Shown here: one piece after another, positions 1-11,905 of the stretch
Layout: each line of letters begins with the position of its first letter
Numbering within the stretch: the first letter of the stretch is position 1
DNA from: Chromera velia
Taxonomy: Eukaryota; Sar; Chromeraceae
Assembly (NCBI GenBank): GCA_018398765.1
Contig: JAHBMJ010005604.1
Coordinates: 10,001-70,012 of the forward strand
Direction of reading: 5' to 3'
DNA length: 60,012 nt
Position numbers and translations under genes: made by a program
Notes under the pieces: generated by a model
The model's input: only the letters and a program-made list of their open reading frames with translations
What the model was told of the DNA's origin: nothing
The model's database searches: none

Positions 1-3000
1 TCCCATGATGCGTCTTCCAATGGATATCCCCTCCAGAGAACCTTGTACTGCTTGGCCTTGCCCCTCCCTCAGACTGCAAGGATTTTCTCGACTTCATACT
101 CCTCCTTGGCCCAAGCGGGCATGCGGACAGACGGGGAGCGAGTCTCCCCACTCGGCTGACGGTAAGGCTTGCACAACGATGTGTGAATGATAGGGTGCTT
201 CCTGCTCCCAGCAGGCAAAACAACCTCCAGATTGTCTCGAGGCAGAACGGTCTCGACTTCGAACGGACCGAACCAAACTGAATCAAGCTTCCTGGCATAT
301 TCCTCCCCCTTCCTCACAGGACATGGCCACCATGTGCGGTGCACCAGGACGTAATCTCCTACTCGGATGTTTTCGGCAGGACGCCGACGGCGATTGACGT
401 TTCGGGTCATGACTTGTTGGGCTGAGTGGAGTGAATCTCTCGCTGCAGCGATCATCTGGCTGTGCTCCTCCAGAAATTCCCCTGCGTTGAAAGAAGGTTC
501 GACTGAGACTGGGAGATTGAGAGCAGGGGGGATCAGCGGGGACTTCCCACCATCGAGAGTGAGGGGTATAAAACCAGTCCCCTCATGAACAGAGGAGTTG
601 TATGCAAACTCCATATCATACAGAAATTCAGACCACCGGGAGTGCTTCGTGTCTACCAGACACCGCAAAGCCTCCTCGAGGGTGTGATTCATCCTTTCTG
701 CGGCACCGGCTGTGTCGTGGTGCGATGCCGTCGCAAAATCGACTTCTGAACCACTGGAGGCATGGAGGGTCTACCAAAAGCGGGCAATAAAACGGAGGTC
801 ACGGTCACAGACGATATGACGCTGGAAGCCTTTCTTGCATGAAACGTGCTGGCGGTAGATTCGCGCGGTCTCCTCTGCTCCTGCTGTGCTGTGAGTGGGA
901 ATCAAGACGACTGCTTTGATGAGCCGGCAAAGCACCACAAGAATCGCATCAAACCCCTCATCACCGGAAGGCGGCAAGTCAGAAAGGCGGTCAATGCAAG
1001 TCGACTCCCAAGGGCGTGAAGGGATAAGGAGGGGCTGCAGAAGCCCGAGGCGGGCCGCAGTGGGACCCTTGCTTCTCTGACACCGATCGCACGCGCGAAT
1101 GAAAGAAGCGACTGACCTCCACATCTTGGGCCAATAGTACAATGACACCACCTTCCGATAGGTCTTCCCCGTCCCAAAGTGAGCAGCATGGCACTGCAAA
1201 GGGGAGTGCACCCCAGCCATCACAGTCCTTCGCTGAGATTTAAAGACATAGAGATGATTCCCCTCAAAATACAGGAGACCGGCACGAAGCGACATACCTT
1301 GCAAACGAAGGGCAAAATCAGGGGTGTGGGCGGGTGGGTGCTGCTGTGACAGATGCTGAAGGACAGGGTAGAAGAAGGGATCGGCTGAGTATCCCCTCCT
1401 GCAGGCATTAAGGAATGCCTGTGACTGTATGGCGGAGACCGTCAAACTCTGCAACTCTATCCCTACCCGAAACTGCTGCCCATCTCCCTCCCTAACTGGA
1501 GTCTGGCTCTCCTCAATCTCAGGAACCAAATCGGGCAGATCAGCGTACTCTACCCCCAAAGACCCAACGGGCTGGACAGACACCGGGACAGCCTCTGGCA
1601 GAGGCCTGGGACGTACAAGCAAATGCTGGGCGCAACCCATGCGAGAAACCTCGGCGGAAGACGGCATGAGCTGCTGTGCGGCAGGAAGGTTTCAGGAAAG
1701 GGTGTCTGCTACAATGTTTGCTCTCCCTGGGATGTACTTTGGAGTGATGCCGAGCTCCTGTATGAACTCAATCCAGCGTCGGACTCGCAGGGAGTAAAAT
1801 TCGAACGATTGGTGGCTAAAATTTGTGAGGCTCTGGTGATCGGTCCATATTTCGGAGTCTGAAGACAGGAAGTGTCTCCACACCTTTGCGAAATGCACAA
1901 TCGCTAGAAATTCCAACTCCCGGACAGGGTACTTGGCTTCCGTGGATGTCAGACGGCGGGAGCCGAAAGCGAGGGGGCGGTATCTCCCGGTTGTACAGTC
2001 CTTCTGGAGGGCGACAGCGCCAATGGCTCCTGCAGACTGCGACGTGTCGGGCACCAGAATGACTGGCTTGCTGGGGTCGGGGAGGGCAAAGGTGGCATGC
2101 TCCTGTACTGCCTTCTTCAGCTCAGCAAACGCACGCGACTGCGCAGTCTTCCATTCGAAGGGGACGTTCCCCTGGAGGAGGAATGTGAGAGGCCCCGCAA
2201 GAAACGAAAACCTCGGGACAAACCGGCGGAACCAATTGGCTAGTCCCAGAAACTGGTGCAGGGAAGTGTGGTCTGTGGGTTGTGCGAACTCAGTGAGCCC
2301 TTGTATTTTCTCATGGCTCGGTCTGACTCCCTTCTCATCAACCACCAACCCCAAAAATTTCGCTTCTGTCCGAAGCCATGCGCATTTAGAAACCTTGACG
2401 TAGAGCTCGTGTTCCCTCAAAAGGGAAAAGACTTGGTTGATGTGCTCGATATGCTCCTCCGGAGTGCGGCTGAAAACAAGAACATCATCAATAAACATAA
2501 CAACACACTTGTCAAGAAGTGGTCTGAGCACATCCATGATGAGACGCATGCTGATGGAAGGTGCGTTACACAAACCAAACGGCATCACCAGCCATTCAAA
2601 ACTGCCGTACCTTATGACGAATGCCGTCTTCTCCTCGTCTCCCTCCCTGATCCTTGTCTGATGGAAGTATTGCCGTAAATCCAGAGACGAGAAAAATTTC
2701 GCGTCATGGAGGCGACTCAGCAGCTCCTCTGGGTGAAGAATAGGGAATTTGTCGCGGACTGTGATCTTGTTGAGTCCCATAAAGTCGATGCATATCCGTT
2801 GCATTCCGTCTGCCTTCTGTACAAACAGGACTGGTGCAGCGTATGGACTTGTTGAAGGGCGGATGTGCTCTTTCTTGAGATATGAGTCCAACTGCTATCT
2901 CAGCTTGTCAAGTTGACCGTATGACAGCCGGTAGGGTGCTCTCGCAGGAGGGGAGTGCCCTGCCTCGAGCTTGATCTCACACTTGATCTTTCGGTGGGGC

Positions 3001-4955
3001 AGAAGACCCGGGAGCTCGTCCGGAAACCGATTAAAATGTTTTTCGAGAATCTGTCGGACGCTGGGTGGGACCTCTTTGCTCTGGAGGTGCTTTCGGAATC
3101 CTGTGTAGGTCGAAGAATTGATGGGATAGTCAGGAGGGAAAGACGAAAGGGGTGGTGGGTCTCCGTGCTTACCGGCAGACTGCAGGGAATGTACCCCCAA
3201 CGTATCACTCACCCCCCCCTTCCACACTGCTTCGAGGCGGAACAGATGCACACGGGAACTGGGTCTCTTCATCAGCCGACGGAGCTCTCTCTGGCTAAAG
3301 AAGTCCTCCCCCTCCCCTTCCGCCGGGTACTCCTCGCTGTCAAGCAGGAGCAAGTCTCTCCCGGTCGGTGACTCACATACAAGGATTGTGAGGGCCTTCT
3401 CACAGTAATGTGGGATAGGAATATACTCCTCACAGAAGGGCATCCCCAACACAATGTCGTAATCATCGTCCAGATCGATTACTGTGAGATCCAGAGGCGC
3501 GCTGAAGCCCTGGATACAGAGGGAAAGGCCTTTGACCTCCTGAAAAATCGGAAGCTGCGGTCCCCCGTTCAACCCGCCCTTGCATGCGGTCGGCTCATCG
3601 AGATCCCAGAGAGTGAAGCGGTTCAACTCGGCAACGGAATGGGCAAGGAAGTTGGAATCTGCCCCAGGATTATACAGACAGTGAACAAGGACTCCTGCCA
3701 ACCGACCATGGAAGCGGATGAGCTTCCCCGGTGCGCGGGAGGTCTTCGTAGAGTAGTATCTGCAAAATGGGTAGCCGTTCTGTATGCTTGCATTCTGATT
3801 CTGCTGCCGCGACCCCCACAACCCCGGCAGGAAGTCAGTGACTGGGCGTACGGCAAGCTGCCACATCTGGTGGTGCTGCATAGGTGAAGGTGCAAGGCCT
3901 GAGGGCACCACCGGACCCTGAGGTTGTATGAGAGGGTTACCGACCCCCATATGCCTGAAATTCCGATTGTCAGAGCGGGGAGGGGCATTTCGATGCTGCT
4001 GTTGTTGCTGCTGAAATGACTGGTATGGGAAGTTTTGGTGCTGCTGGGGGAGGAGACGGTTGTTGGACTTTGGGCACCTGTTCGCCTGGTAGCCCTGTTG
4101 GTAGCAGCTGAAACATCTGTCTTCTTTTATGTGCCTCTGCACCTGCTCGTGCGACAGCGCGTATAGGCGCGACAATCTATCTATTTCCATCGGTGCAGGC
4201 CCATCCGTCATGGTGTTGCGCTGTTGCACCGCATGCCCACCCCCATCGGCGCGCTTGCCTCTGATCAATTGGTCTTCCTTGTCCGCCACTGTCATAACGG
4301 TCTCAAGTCCCGTGACTCCCCGACGCTTCACAGTAAGACGAATGTCAGTTGGCAATCCTCTGAGATAGTCGTGCAGCAGGTCGGCTTCTGTGACATCCTC
4401 AATTTGCATGGCCTTCTCTATGAAGTCATCGGTATACTTTTGAACTGTCTTGTTCCCACATTTCATCGCTCAGACTTCCTCTTGCAAACATGTCTGAGCA
4501 TTTGGATCTTTGAACTTCTTCCCAATCCTCTCTTTGAAATTCTCCCACCCTTGGAACGGCGCCCGGAGGTTTTTAAGCTCATACCACCTCTGCAGGGGAC
4601 AGGATAGGTACTGATATGCTGCTTCGCATTTCTCGGCTTCCGACGCTCGCGACAAGCGAAGCCATCTCTCTGTCGTACGGAGCCAATCTGGGAATTGTTT
4701 GCGACTGCCTACATATGTGAACGGCTCTTTGGGTTTCAAATTTGATTTCACGGCCGCTGGAGGGCTGTTCCCCGCGGTGCCTTGTTGTGGTATCACGACT
4801 GTCTGCTGGTGGTCGATCAGCTTTTGGTGCAGCTGTTGATTCTGTTGGGTTAACTGCCCGTTTTGGACCTGCAGTGCCTGGATCTCAGCTTGCTGCTGCT
4901 GTTGAGTTTGAATGAGCTGCTAGATGAGCTCAGGAGTGATAGTAGACGGATCCAT
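1..4955 (-). pseudogene. gag-pol polyprotein of the chromovirus, six in-frame stop codons
   Basis: The likely start is the ATG at 4953-4955, giving MDPSTITPEL and a glutamine-rich coiled segment. Gag follows, then a CCHC knuckle (CFSCYQQGYQANRCP, near 4120-4080). The protease site reads NPGADSN where DSGAT/S is usual, so its catalytic Asp appears lost. RT lies around 2850-2350 with FIDD in place of YxDD; RNase H follows to about 1790. Integrase has an HHCC-type zinc site (HFGTGK, then CDRCQ) and the DDE residues (CID, CDRD, AERMN). After the stop at 69-71 the frame continues into a chromodomain (YKVLWRGYPLEDASW). Stops are at 4920-4922 (TAG), 4470-4472 (TGA), 2895-2897 (TAG), 1692-1694 (TGA), 771-773 (TAG) and 69-71 (TGA). 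The 1692 stop sits where the conserved ADTLSR motif needs Arg. Confidence 0.88.
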
Positions 4956-5012
4956 CCTACCCGCCCTTCAAACAACGGTTGAGAGGCAGAGCGGGGTCTC
5001 ACTGAGGCGGAG

Positions 5013-5032
5013 GACCGGGGCTCTGCTGCTAC
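5013..5032 (-). other. Probable tRNA primer-binding site (initiator Met type)
   Basis: The minus strand reads TGGTAGCAGCAGAGCC directly after the LTR. This resembles the TGGTA(T/G)CAGAGC sites complementary to the 3' end of initiator tRNA-Met used by many Ty3/gypsy elements, with an apparent extra GCA. Its position between LTR and gag supports the call. Confidence 0.45.
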
Positions 5033-5033
5033 C

Positions 5034-5399
5034 ACATCAGATTTCCTCTTAGACTAAGAACGTAGTCTAGTTGAAGACTTACCGTACCTTACCTCCTTAA
5101 GTCTGTCAGTCAGAGTTCACTTCCAAGGACTTTATTCAAGCGATACAGGTGGACGAAGACTGTACGGTATGCTTCTATTTATTTCTGTATGGCAAGTCTA
5201 TTATTTCTTTCTCTATATTGTTAGTGTGTCACTTAATTCTCTTAGTGCACTTAATTAATGCCGCCCGGGTTTAGTATTGCGAAGTTAGTTTCCCAGTCCC
5301 AATTCTAGCAAGTTTGGTGGGTGATCAAGTCGCCTTACAAGCCACAACGTAACGGACTTAGTCGTATTGTTTGTCCGGGGCCGGACATAGTACACAACA
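5034..5399 (-). repeat. Probable 5' LTR of the chromovirus
   Basis: On the minus strand the segment starts TGTTGTGTACTATGTCC at 5399 and ends next to the primer-binding site near 5033. It contains an AATAAA signal (TTGAATAAAGTCC, near 5135) and an AT-rich stretch. The outer edge is chosen from the TG start; the inner edge is set by the primer-binding site, because no clean CA end is visible. The matching 3' LTR is off the window, so neither identity nor target-site duplication can be tested. Confidence 0.5.
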
Positions 5400-5617
5400 G
5401 ACGACTGAGAGGGGAGAGGCGGGAGAGACCTCGAGCATGACAGAACTATTTTAGGCTTTCAGATCGTGAAGCAGGGTAGGCTTCAAGACAGTGATAGTCA
5501 AATAGAACTGTTATGTAGTAGAGGCAGGGGTAAAGGGGAGAAGTATAGTCAGGGAAGTAGATTTGACATCCTGCACAACTGAAGTTTTGCTAGACTGCCC
5601 CAGTGGAAAGGGGGGCA

Positions 5618-6100
5618 GACATGCATATGGGGTATGGGACTAACTCTGAAGGAGTGTATCCCAGTGGATAGCCACAGCCCCATGGTGGATGAAAGTCTAC
5701 CGAGACCGGCAGGGAGAAAGACCTGGTTTCAAGTGCTCGCAGCCCCACGGCGGCCTCTGCTCTCACAGTAACCGATGGCTCTCTGTTCGGTTTCTTACGT
5801 CTGCTCTCATTTAACCTACAAGGCGAAAGCAGTGCTCTGTTTGTTGAATGTAGCGACCACAAACTCTGTGTACATGATTCTTGTATTTGGTGTGTTGATG
5901 ACTTCATGCATAGACTTTCTTCATGTGCCAAGTGGCTGGATGAAAGAGAATTCCTGCACTGCCTGGCTGAGCTAGAATCTATTAATTCAAATGATTATAA
6001 CTGCCTACTTAACAAACAACAACCAGGTATGTATATGCCGTTCGGAAGCTTAGCATTTCAATTAGGGTTAGGCATCCTCTAACTATAAGAATGTTCTAGT
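5618..6100 (-). mobile_element. 5' terminal segment of a LINE (second copy)
   Basis: This 483-base block matches, without indels and at about 96% by eye, the 5' end of the large LINE at 15414-15896. Both end at the same base (CTAGT on the plus strand; ACTAGAACATTC as the 5' start of the element). Beyond it on the minus strand the two copies diverge completely, so either this copy is broken at 5617 or the block is a promoter module shared by LINEs with different bodies. Bases 5400-5617, between this block and the LTR, match nothing else I can see. Confidence 0.7.
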
Positions 6101-7061
6101 GAATGAATGAATGAATGAATGAAGTTGGCTTTACTAGAGTGGAGCCGTGCTCCCAGCAGCCCATGTTCATGCAAGAGATCGTCAATCACTCAACTCTAGA
6201 GATAAGGCTAAGCGCGAGATCCCCTGAAGTGCTCGCTTGGTGAGCTCACGAGCAGCATGCGCATTGGAGGTGGCAATATAAGACTCGAACAGAAGAAGAA
6301 AAGGTCGCGTTCACCCAGAGATAGGCGTGCACAGTGAGTAACAAAGATCGCAAACGGCTCTGCATGTTTCATACGGATCGACTTGTAAAGCCAAAAGCAG
6401 CATCTTNNNNNNNNNNNNNACAGTAACCGACGGCTCTCTGTTCGGTTTCTTACGTCTGCTCTCATTTAACCTACAAGGCGAAAGCAGTGCTCTGTTTGTT
6501 GAATGTAGCGACCACAAACTCTGTGTACATGATTCTTGTATTTGGTGTGTTGATGACTTCATGCATAGACTTTCTTCATGTGCCAAGTGGCTGGATGAAA
6601 GAGAATTCCTGCACTGCCTGGCTGAGCTAGAATCTATTAATTCAAATGATTATAACTGCCTACTTAACAAACAACAACCAGGTATGTATATGCCGTTCGG
6701 AAGCTTAGCATTTCAATTAGGGTTAGGCATCCTCTAACTATAAGAATGTTCTAGTGAATGAATGAATGAATGAATGAAGTTGGCTTTACTAGAGTGGAGC
6801 CGTGCTCCCAGCAGCCCATGTTCATGCAAGAGATCGTCAATCACTCAACTCTAGAGATAAGGCTAAGCGCGAGATCCCCTGAAGTGCTCGCTTGGTGAGC
6901 TCACGAGCAGCATGCGCATTGGAGGTGGCAATATAAGACTCGAACAGAAGAAGAAAAGGTCGCGTTCACCCAGAGATAGGCGTGCACAGTGAGTAACAAA
7001 GATCGCAAACGGCTCTGCATGTTTCATACGGATCGACTTGTAAAGCCAAAAGCAGCATCTT
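5765..7061. repeat. 642-base direct duplication flanking a 13-N gap (likely assembly artefact)
   Basis: Bases 5765-6406 and 6420-7061 are both 642 bases long and appear identical except for one base (GATGG versus GACGG) 13 bases in. The first copy ends exactly at the start of the N run (6407-6419) and the second begins exactly after it. That is the pattern left when two contigs with overlapping ends are scaffolded without merging. ORFs crossing this region are therefore unreliable. Confidence 0.85.
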
Positions 7062-7115
7062 TCTCGCTTCTGTTTTGGCTGCATCCGATCCCTCAATTCC
7101 TTCTCTCTGAATCCT

Positions 7116-10100
7116 TTACTTCACTTTCTTTCCCTCTACTACTTTGTTTAGTTTATTTCTTGCTTCTACCCAATTGGAGCATACTGAAAGCCGGTGCCAG
7201 AGATCATCAATTTTTCTTCCATTTGAACAACCCTCTGCCAGATAAAACACCTCTCCCGGAGAGTTGGCCCCCCCCGTCAGACCCTTCCGATTTAGTGTCA
7301 ATGCTCTTAGGAGTGGCTCAATCTTCTCACATAAGGCACTTCTCGGCAGACAGGATATCCGTACCTTGGGGCCATTCTTTGAAGACAAAAGAAATAGAGA
7401 AGAATGTGAAGAAGACGGAAGAGCTCTCTGTAGTCCTAATAAAGAGGCAGACAGGGGGAAGTTGCCCCTTTCTTCCCTGTCTCCTCTTTTCATGCATTCC
7501 ATTCCCCAGGCATCTTTAATTTTGGCAGAAACAAACAAATTCCCCTTTGGGGCCCGTCTTTCTGAGCTCCGGACAGGGAGAGACGTCAAAAAGTCAAGGC
7601 CTGCCCATCTGAACAGACCATTGACGGCTCGTCTTTACTTCTGCCCCGCTGGTCCCTTCCATAAATTCAAAAGAGCCTGAGGAATACGGAGATGCGAACG
7701 GCTAAGTGCAATCCAGAATGAAGCAAAACGAGCAGACAAGAGCGTGCGAGCAGACATTAAATTAACAGACAAAAGAGAGGGTACACGCAAACTCCTGACC
7801 AGAAGTCGGGCCGCCCATCGAACAAACCGGAGCCGCAAGTTGTCAATCGCCTCCCAGTCTCCCTGTCTTATCGGAAAGCACTCCAGGCTATAGAGTGCCA
7901 CCGGCTCCCAGCACACCTTCAACAGCTGCATCTTTCCCCCGAGAGGCAACCCAGACAGACTCGTAGCCAGACCAATCACCGCCCCCATTGCACGCTCTGC
8001 ACTGCGTAGGCGTGCTTCAATCGACCGAGTCAAATCCCCTCCCTTAAACAGAAGGCAACCTAAATATTTGTACTGATCACACCAGTCTACTTCCTTCCCT
8101 TGGTACAAAATCATGCCGTTACAGTCCTTGTAGTATTCACAAAGGCACAGGACCTTGGTTTTCTTCAGATTGACATTCAACCCCCACTTTCTGCAATACC
8201 CCTTCAGGGCATCGAATTTTGCTTGGAGGTCGGCTGCTGAGTGTGCAAACAAGACAAGATCATCAGCGTAGCCTATACTTCCCAAACTGGCCCCCCAGCA
8301 AGGTGAACCCCCTCCGTTTCTTTTCTATCTCCCCGTTTTCCTTTCTGAATCTCATCATGCAGGTCATTAATGAATAATAGAAAAAGCGACGAGGACAACG
8401 TATCACCTTGCTTAACCCCTGCCCCCTCCGGGAATAGAGCCAAGTCCCCATCGACTCTCGCTTTCACACCTCTATACATTGATGCAATCATCAACAGATC
8501 TCTCTTCTCTATTCTCTCAGCCTGCAGCTTTGCCAGAAGCTTCAGCCGAGGAATGGAGTCAAACACCTTTGAGAAGTCAACAAATCCGCCCAGGAGCCCC
8601 TTCTTGCCTCTTCTGCATTCTTGTACCAAGCCTACCACTGCTCCAATCCCCTCTCTTGTGCCCACCCCTTTCTTAAACCCGATCTGTCTGTCGTCAAAAC
8701 GAGCTTGCTGACGGATTCTATCATCCATAAGGAGACCAAAGAGCTTTGCAAGGGGGTTAACGACATGGACTGGACGCCAGTCATTCGGCTGTGGCGAAGG
8801 AGGACCTTTCGGGACGGGTACAATTCTCAACAAATTCCAGTTATCAGGCCAACACGCATATGCATGCATTAAATTAAAGAAAACAAACAAAAGGAAGCAA
8901 GAGATGGGAGAGTGACAAAAGCAAAGGTCGAGTTGTTGAGGAGAGATGCCATCAAGCCCTGCTGCTTTCTTTCTATCCATTCCTTTCAGACGATCAGTCA
9001 CCTGCTTATACGAGAAAATGAATTGCTTCGGGGGCTCTGGCTCCGGATCAGGCTCTGGCAATTCTTCGCCTTCCCCAAAAACCCGTGCCCAATGGTTTGA
9101 GAAGTCTCTTGCCCCTGGTCTCAGACCGTCTTTCGACAACTTTCTCCTTTCTTTTCAAAGGAAGAGGGGGTCATTAAGCAAATGTGTCTTCGCTTTTTCA
9201 GTTTCCGCTCTCTCAAATCTCTTCCTTTTCTGCCGGAAGATCTCTCTCCTTTTCTTTAAGATGTCTTCCACCCTGTCCTGCTTTAACTCTCTCTCCACCC
9301 CACTTGCACAGTCCTCAACTTCTTTCCTTACTTTCTTTAGGCATTCCTACAGCTCTTTACATTCCTTATCCCACCACCCTTCCTTCTCTCTAAACAACGT
9401 TTTGAAGGTAGGAGGCTGTTGCTTCTCTGTCGCTTTCACTATTACTTCCTTTACCGGCCCAACCAAAACCCGACACCAGGCTGTGGCCAAGGCTTTCACC
9501 CGGTCTTTCTTATCTTGAGGGCTCACTGGGGAGGAGGTCAAAGAAGAGGGCAAAAAGGCTGTTGAGGAGGGTGGGGAGGAAGACACAGGAGGTGGGGGAA
9601 GGGGACTCCGAGGCTTTTCGAATGGTTCAACTTCTCTATGATGCTCCCAGAGTCCCTGCCATATCTCTTCCACCAGCTCTCTTGCTGCTGCCGCTATTGG
9701 CAGCAAATCCTCATCTTTCACCGCTGCCTTTCTGATGGATCTGTAAAGCGGGGGGCACTGCTGTAGGGATGGGACATCCGTCCGCTTTCCTGCAGCCTCA
9801 AGTGAAGAAGAGAGGAGAGAAAAACAGATAGATGCATGGTCATGATCGGAGCCAATCAGTCCATCGAAAGCAATTTCCCAGTCCGTGCAAGAGGAGAGAA
9901 GGAAAGGGTCAACCAATGCATAATCGACAACAGATGCCTCTTTTTTCGTGTTCTTTGATTTACAGGTACAAGCACCCGAAAAGCGGAAGTCTTTGCCCCC
10001 ACACTTCCCTTGTAGACCATTCAGGATGAGTAGGTTGCTTTCACCGCAAAGACGCACCAATTCACGGCCCATGGGGTCGACTGACTGCTTGTATTCTGAA

Positions 10101-11729
10101 TGCCGGATGAAAGAGGGAGCCGACTCGTCAGAACCGGTAGATTCGTTCTGTTCGAACAGTTGCTCATGATTCCATTCGAGACCTTCTGGACAGAGCGATG
10201 CTGTGTGAGAGTTGAGGTCCCCCAGGACCACTCTCGGCTCTCCCAGGGGGACAGAGCAAAGGAAATCAGACAGGATCTCTTTTGTGTCATTTTTCTTATG
10301 ATTCGACCAACCCCCCGGCAAATACACCCCAAACACATGCAGTTTTCTACTCGACGAGTGGATGGCCACCCTGGTAATGCTTGGCCCTACTAGCTCAAAC
10401 TCCGGTCTGAGTTCCCCCCAACGGTCCGATTTGAGCAAAATGCATACGCCTCCAGACCGGATTTCTTTGTCTGCACAAGCGGAATGGACTTTTGTCTTTC
10501 TCTTTCTCCATTCCCTATGTGACCAATTTACTCCTTTCCAACCCCCCAGTTCTAGATCGCAGGATAGGTGCTGTGTTTCAACCAGGACCACAACATCCGC
10601 ATCCGTTTCAGTGAGCCATGAACGAATGTCTCCATTTTTTATCTTCCGCTGCAATCCTCCCACATTGATGTAGGCAAAGCGCAGACGGTCCCGTGGGTGA
10701 GACACCGTCAAGTCCTGGTAGCAAGCATTCCTTCGCTTCTTGAACTTGCCTCTTCTCACCTTCCAATACTCTTTCATGGCTTTCTGTATGATTATTCTCT
10801 CATCCTCCGACCTTTCTTTCGTCAAGTCCCTTTCCTTTACCCATTCGAGACCAGACTCAGGAGAGCGCCTAATTTCAAACCATCTCTCACCACCGTGTAA
10901 CCTTTTATGCCCTAATACAAGTAGAGGAGGAGAAGAAGAAAAAGAAGAAGAAGAAGAAGAAGAGGAGGGGGAGGAGGGGGGAGAAGAAGAATCCAAAAAA
11001 GAAGAAAAAGAAAAAGAGGACGACTTGGGAGGAGCATGCGAGGCAGCAGAGCAAAAGGAAGAAGAATCATCCAGAATATCACGATCTCTCCTTCGTTTTT
11101 TTCTCCTCCTTCTCTTGCTGCGTGGGACGAGGAGTGTTAAGGCTGGCACAAAAGAGGAAGGTCGATAAATAGGAGGGAGATCGCCCCGCGGGGAAGAGGA
11201 CTCAGAGTCAGAAAGGCGTGGTGATCCAGAAAAAGGGGACGGAAGGCCCTGTCCCCTCGAGCAAGAAAGCTTGTTAGAAGACGGCGAAGGCTGTGAAAGC
11301 AAAACTTCACCCGAGCTGCGATTCAGTGCAGGATCAGATCCTTCATCGAGTCCCAGCTCACTCTCATCATAAGCAAACAACGAGGAAGAGGAAGAAGACG
11401 AAAAATGCGAAGATGCAGAGAGAAAAGGTTCTTCGGCCATAGCAGATCCAGAAAGAGGAGAAAAAGAGGAGAGAGAAAGAGAGTTCATAGGATTTTAAAC
11501 CTGCATGCATGCATTCAATGGGTCGATCAGGCCAGGATGGGGGAGGGGTCTAGCTGGATGGCCCCCCTCCTTCCCAGCACAACCTGACAAATCTCGCGTG
11601 GCCCTATTTCCGTTAAACCCTCCCCCCCTTCCTTCTTTCCCCCCACTGCCTGCCGCTGAGGAAGAAGAAGAAGAAGAAGAGGAAGAAGAAGAAGAAAAAG
11701 AAGAAGAAGAAGAAGAAGAAGAAGAAGCA

Positions 11730-11773
<44 letters not shown>

Positions 11774-11774
11774 A

Positions 11775-11806
<32 letters not shown>

Positions 11807-11858
11807 AGAAGAAGAAGAAGAAGAAGAAGAAGAAGAAGGAGAAGAAGAAGAAGAAGAA

Positions 11859-11905
<47 letters not shown>

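Larger units (their letters stand above)
1..5399 (-). mobile_element. Decayed Ty3/gypsy LTR retrotransposon (chromovirus), truncated by window edge
   Basis: Reading on the minus strand, a 5' LTR (from about 5399), a primer-binding site, a gag-pol reading frame from 4955, and a chromodomain running off base 1 follow in the order expected for a chromovirus. The 3' LTR lies outside the window. The domain order protease, RT, RNase H, integrase, chromodomain is diagnostic of Ty3/gypsy rather than Ty1/copia. The frame is continuous over about 4.95 kb with no frameshift seen, but carries six in-frame stops, so this copy is inactive. Each stop is one C-to-T step from a codon that fits its context (CAG or CGA). 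Confidence 0.9.

Noticed and set aside
5590-5931. Minus-strand ORF starting MAHEESLCM, repeated at 6311-6586 and 15727
   Set aside because: It lies in the shared LINE 5' segment, one copy is created by the assembly duplication, and differences between copies show no coding constraint.
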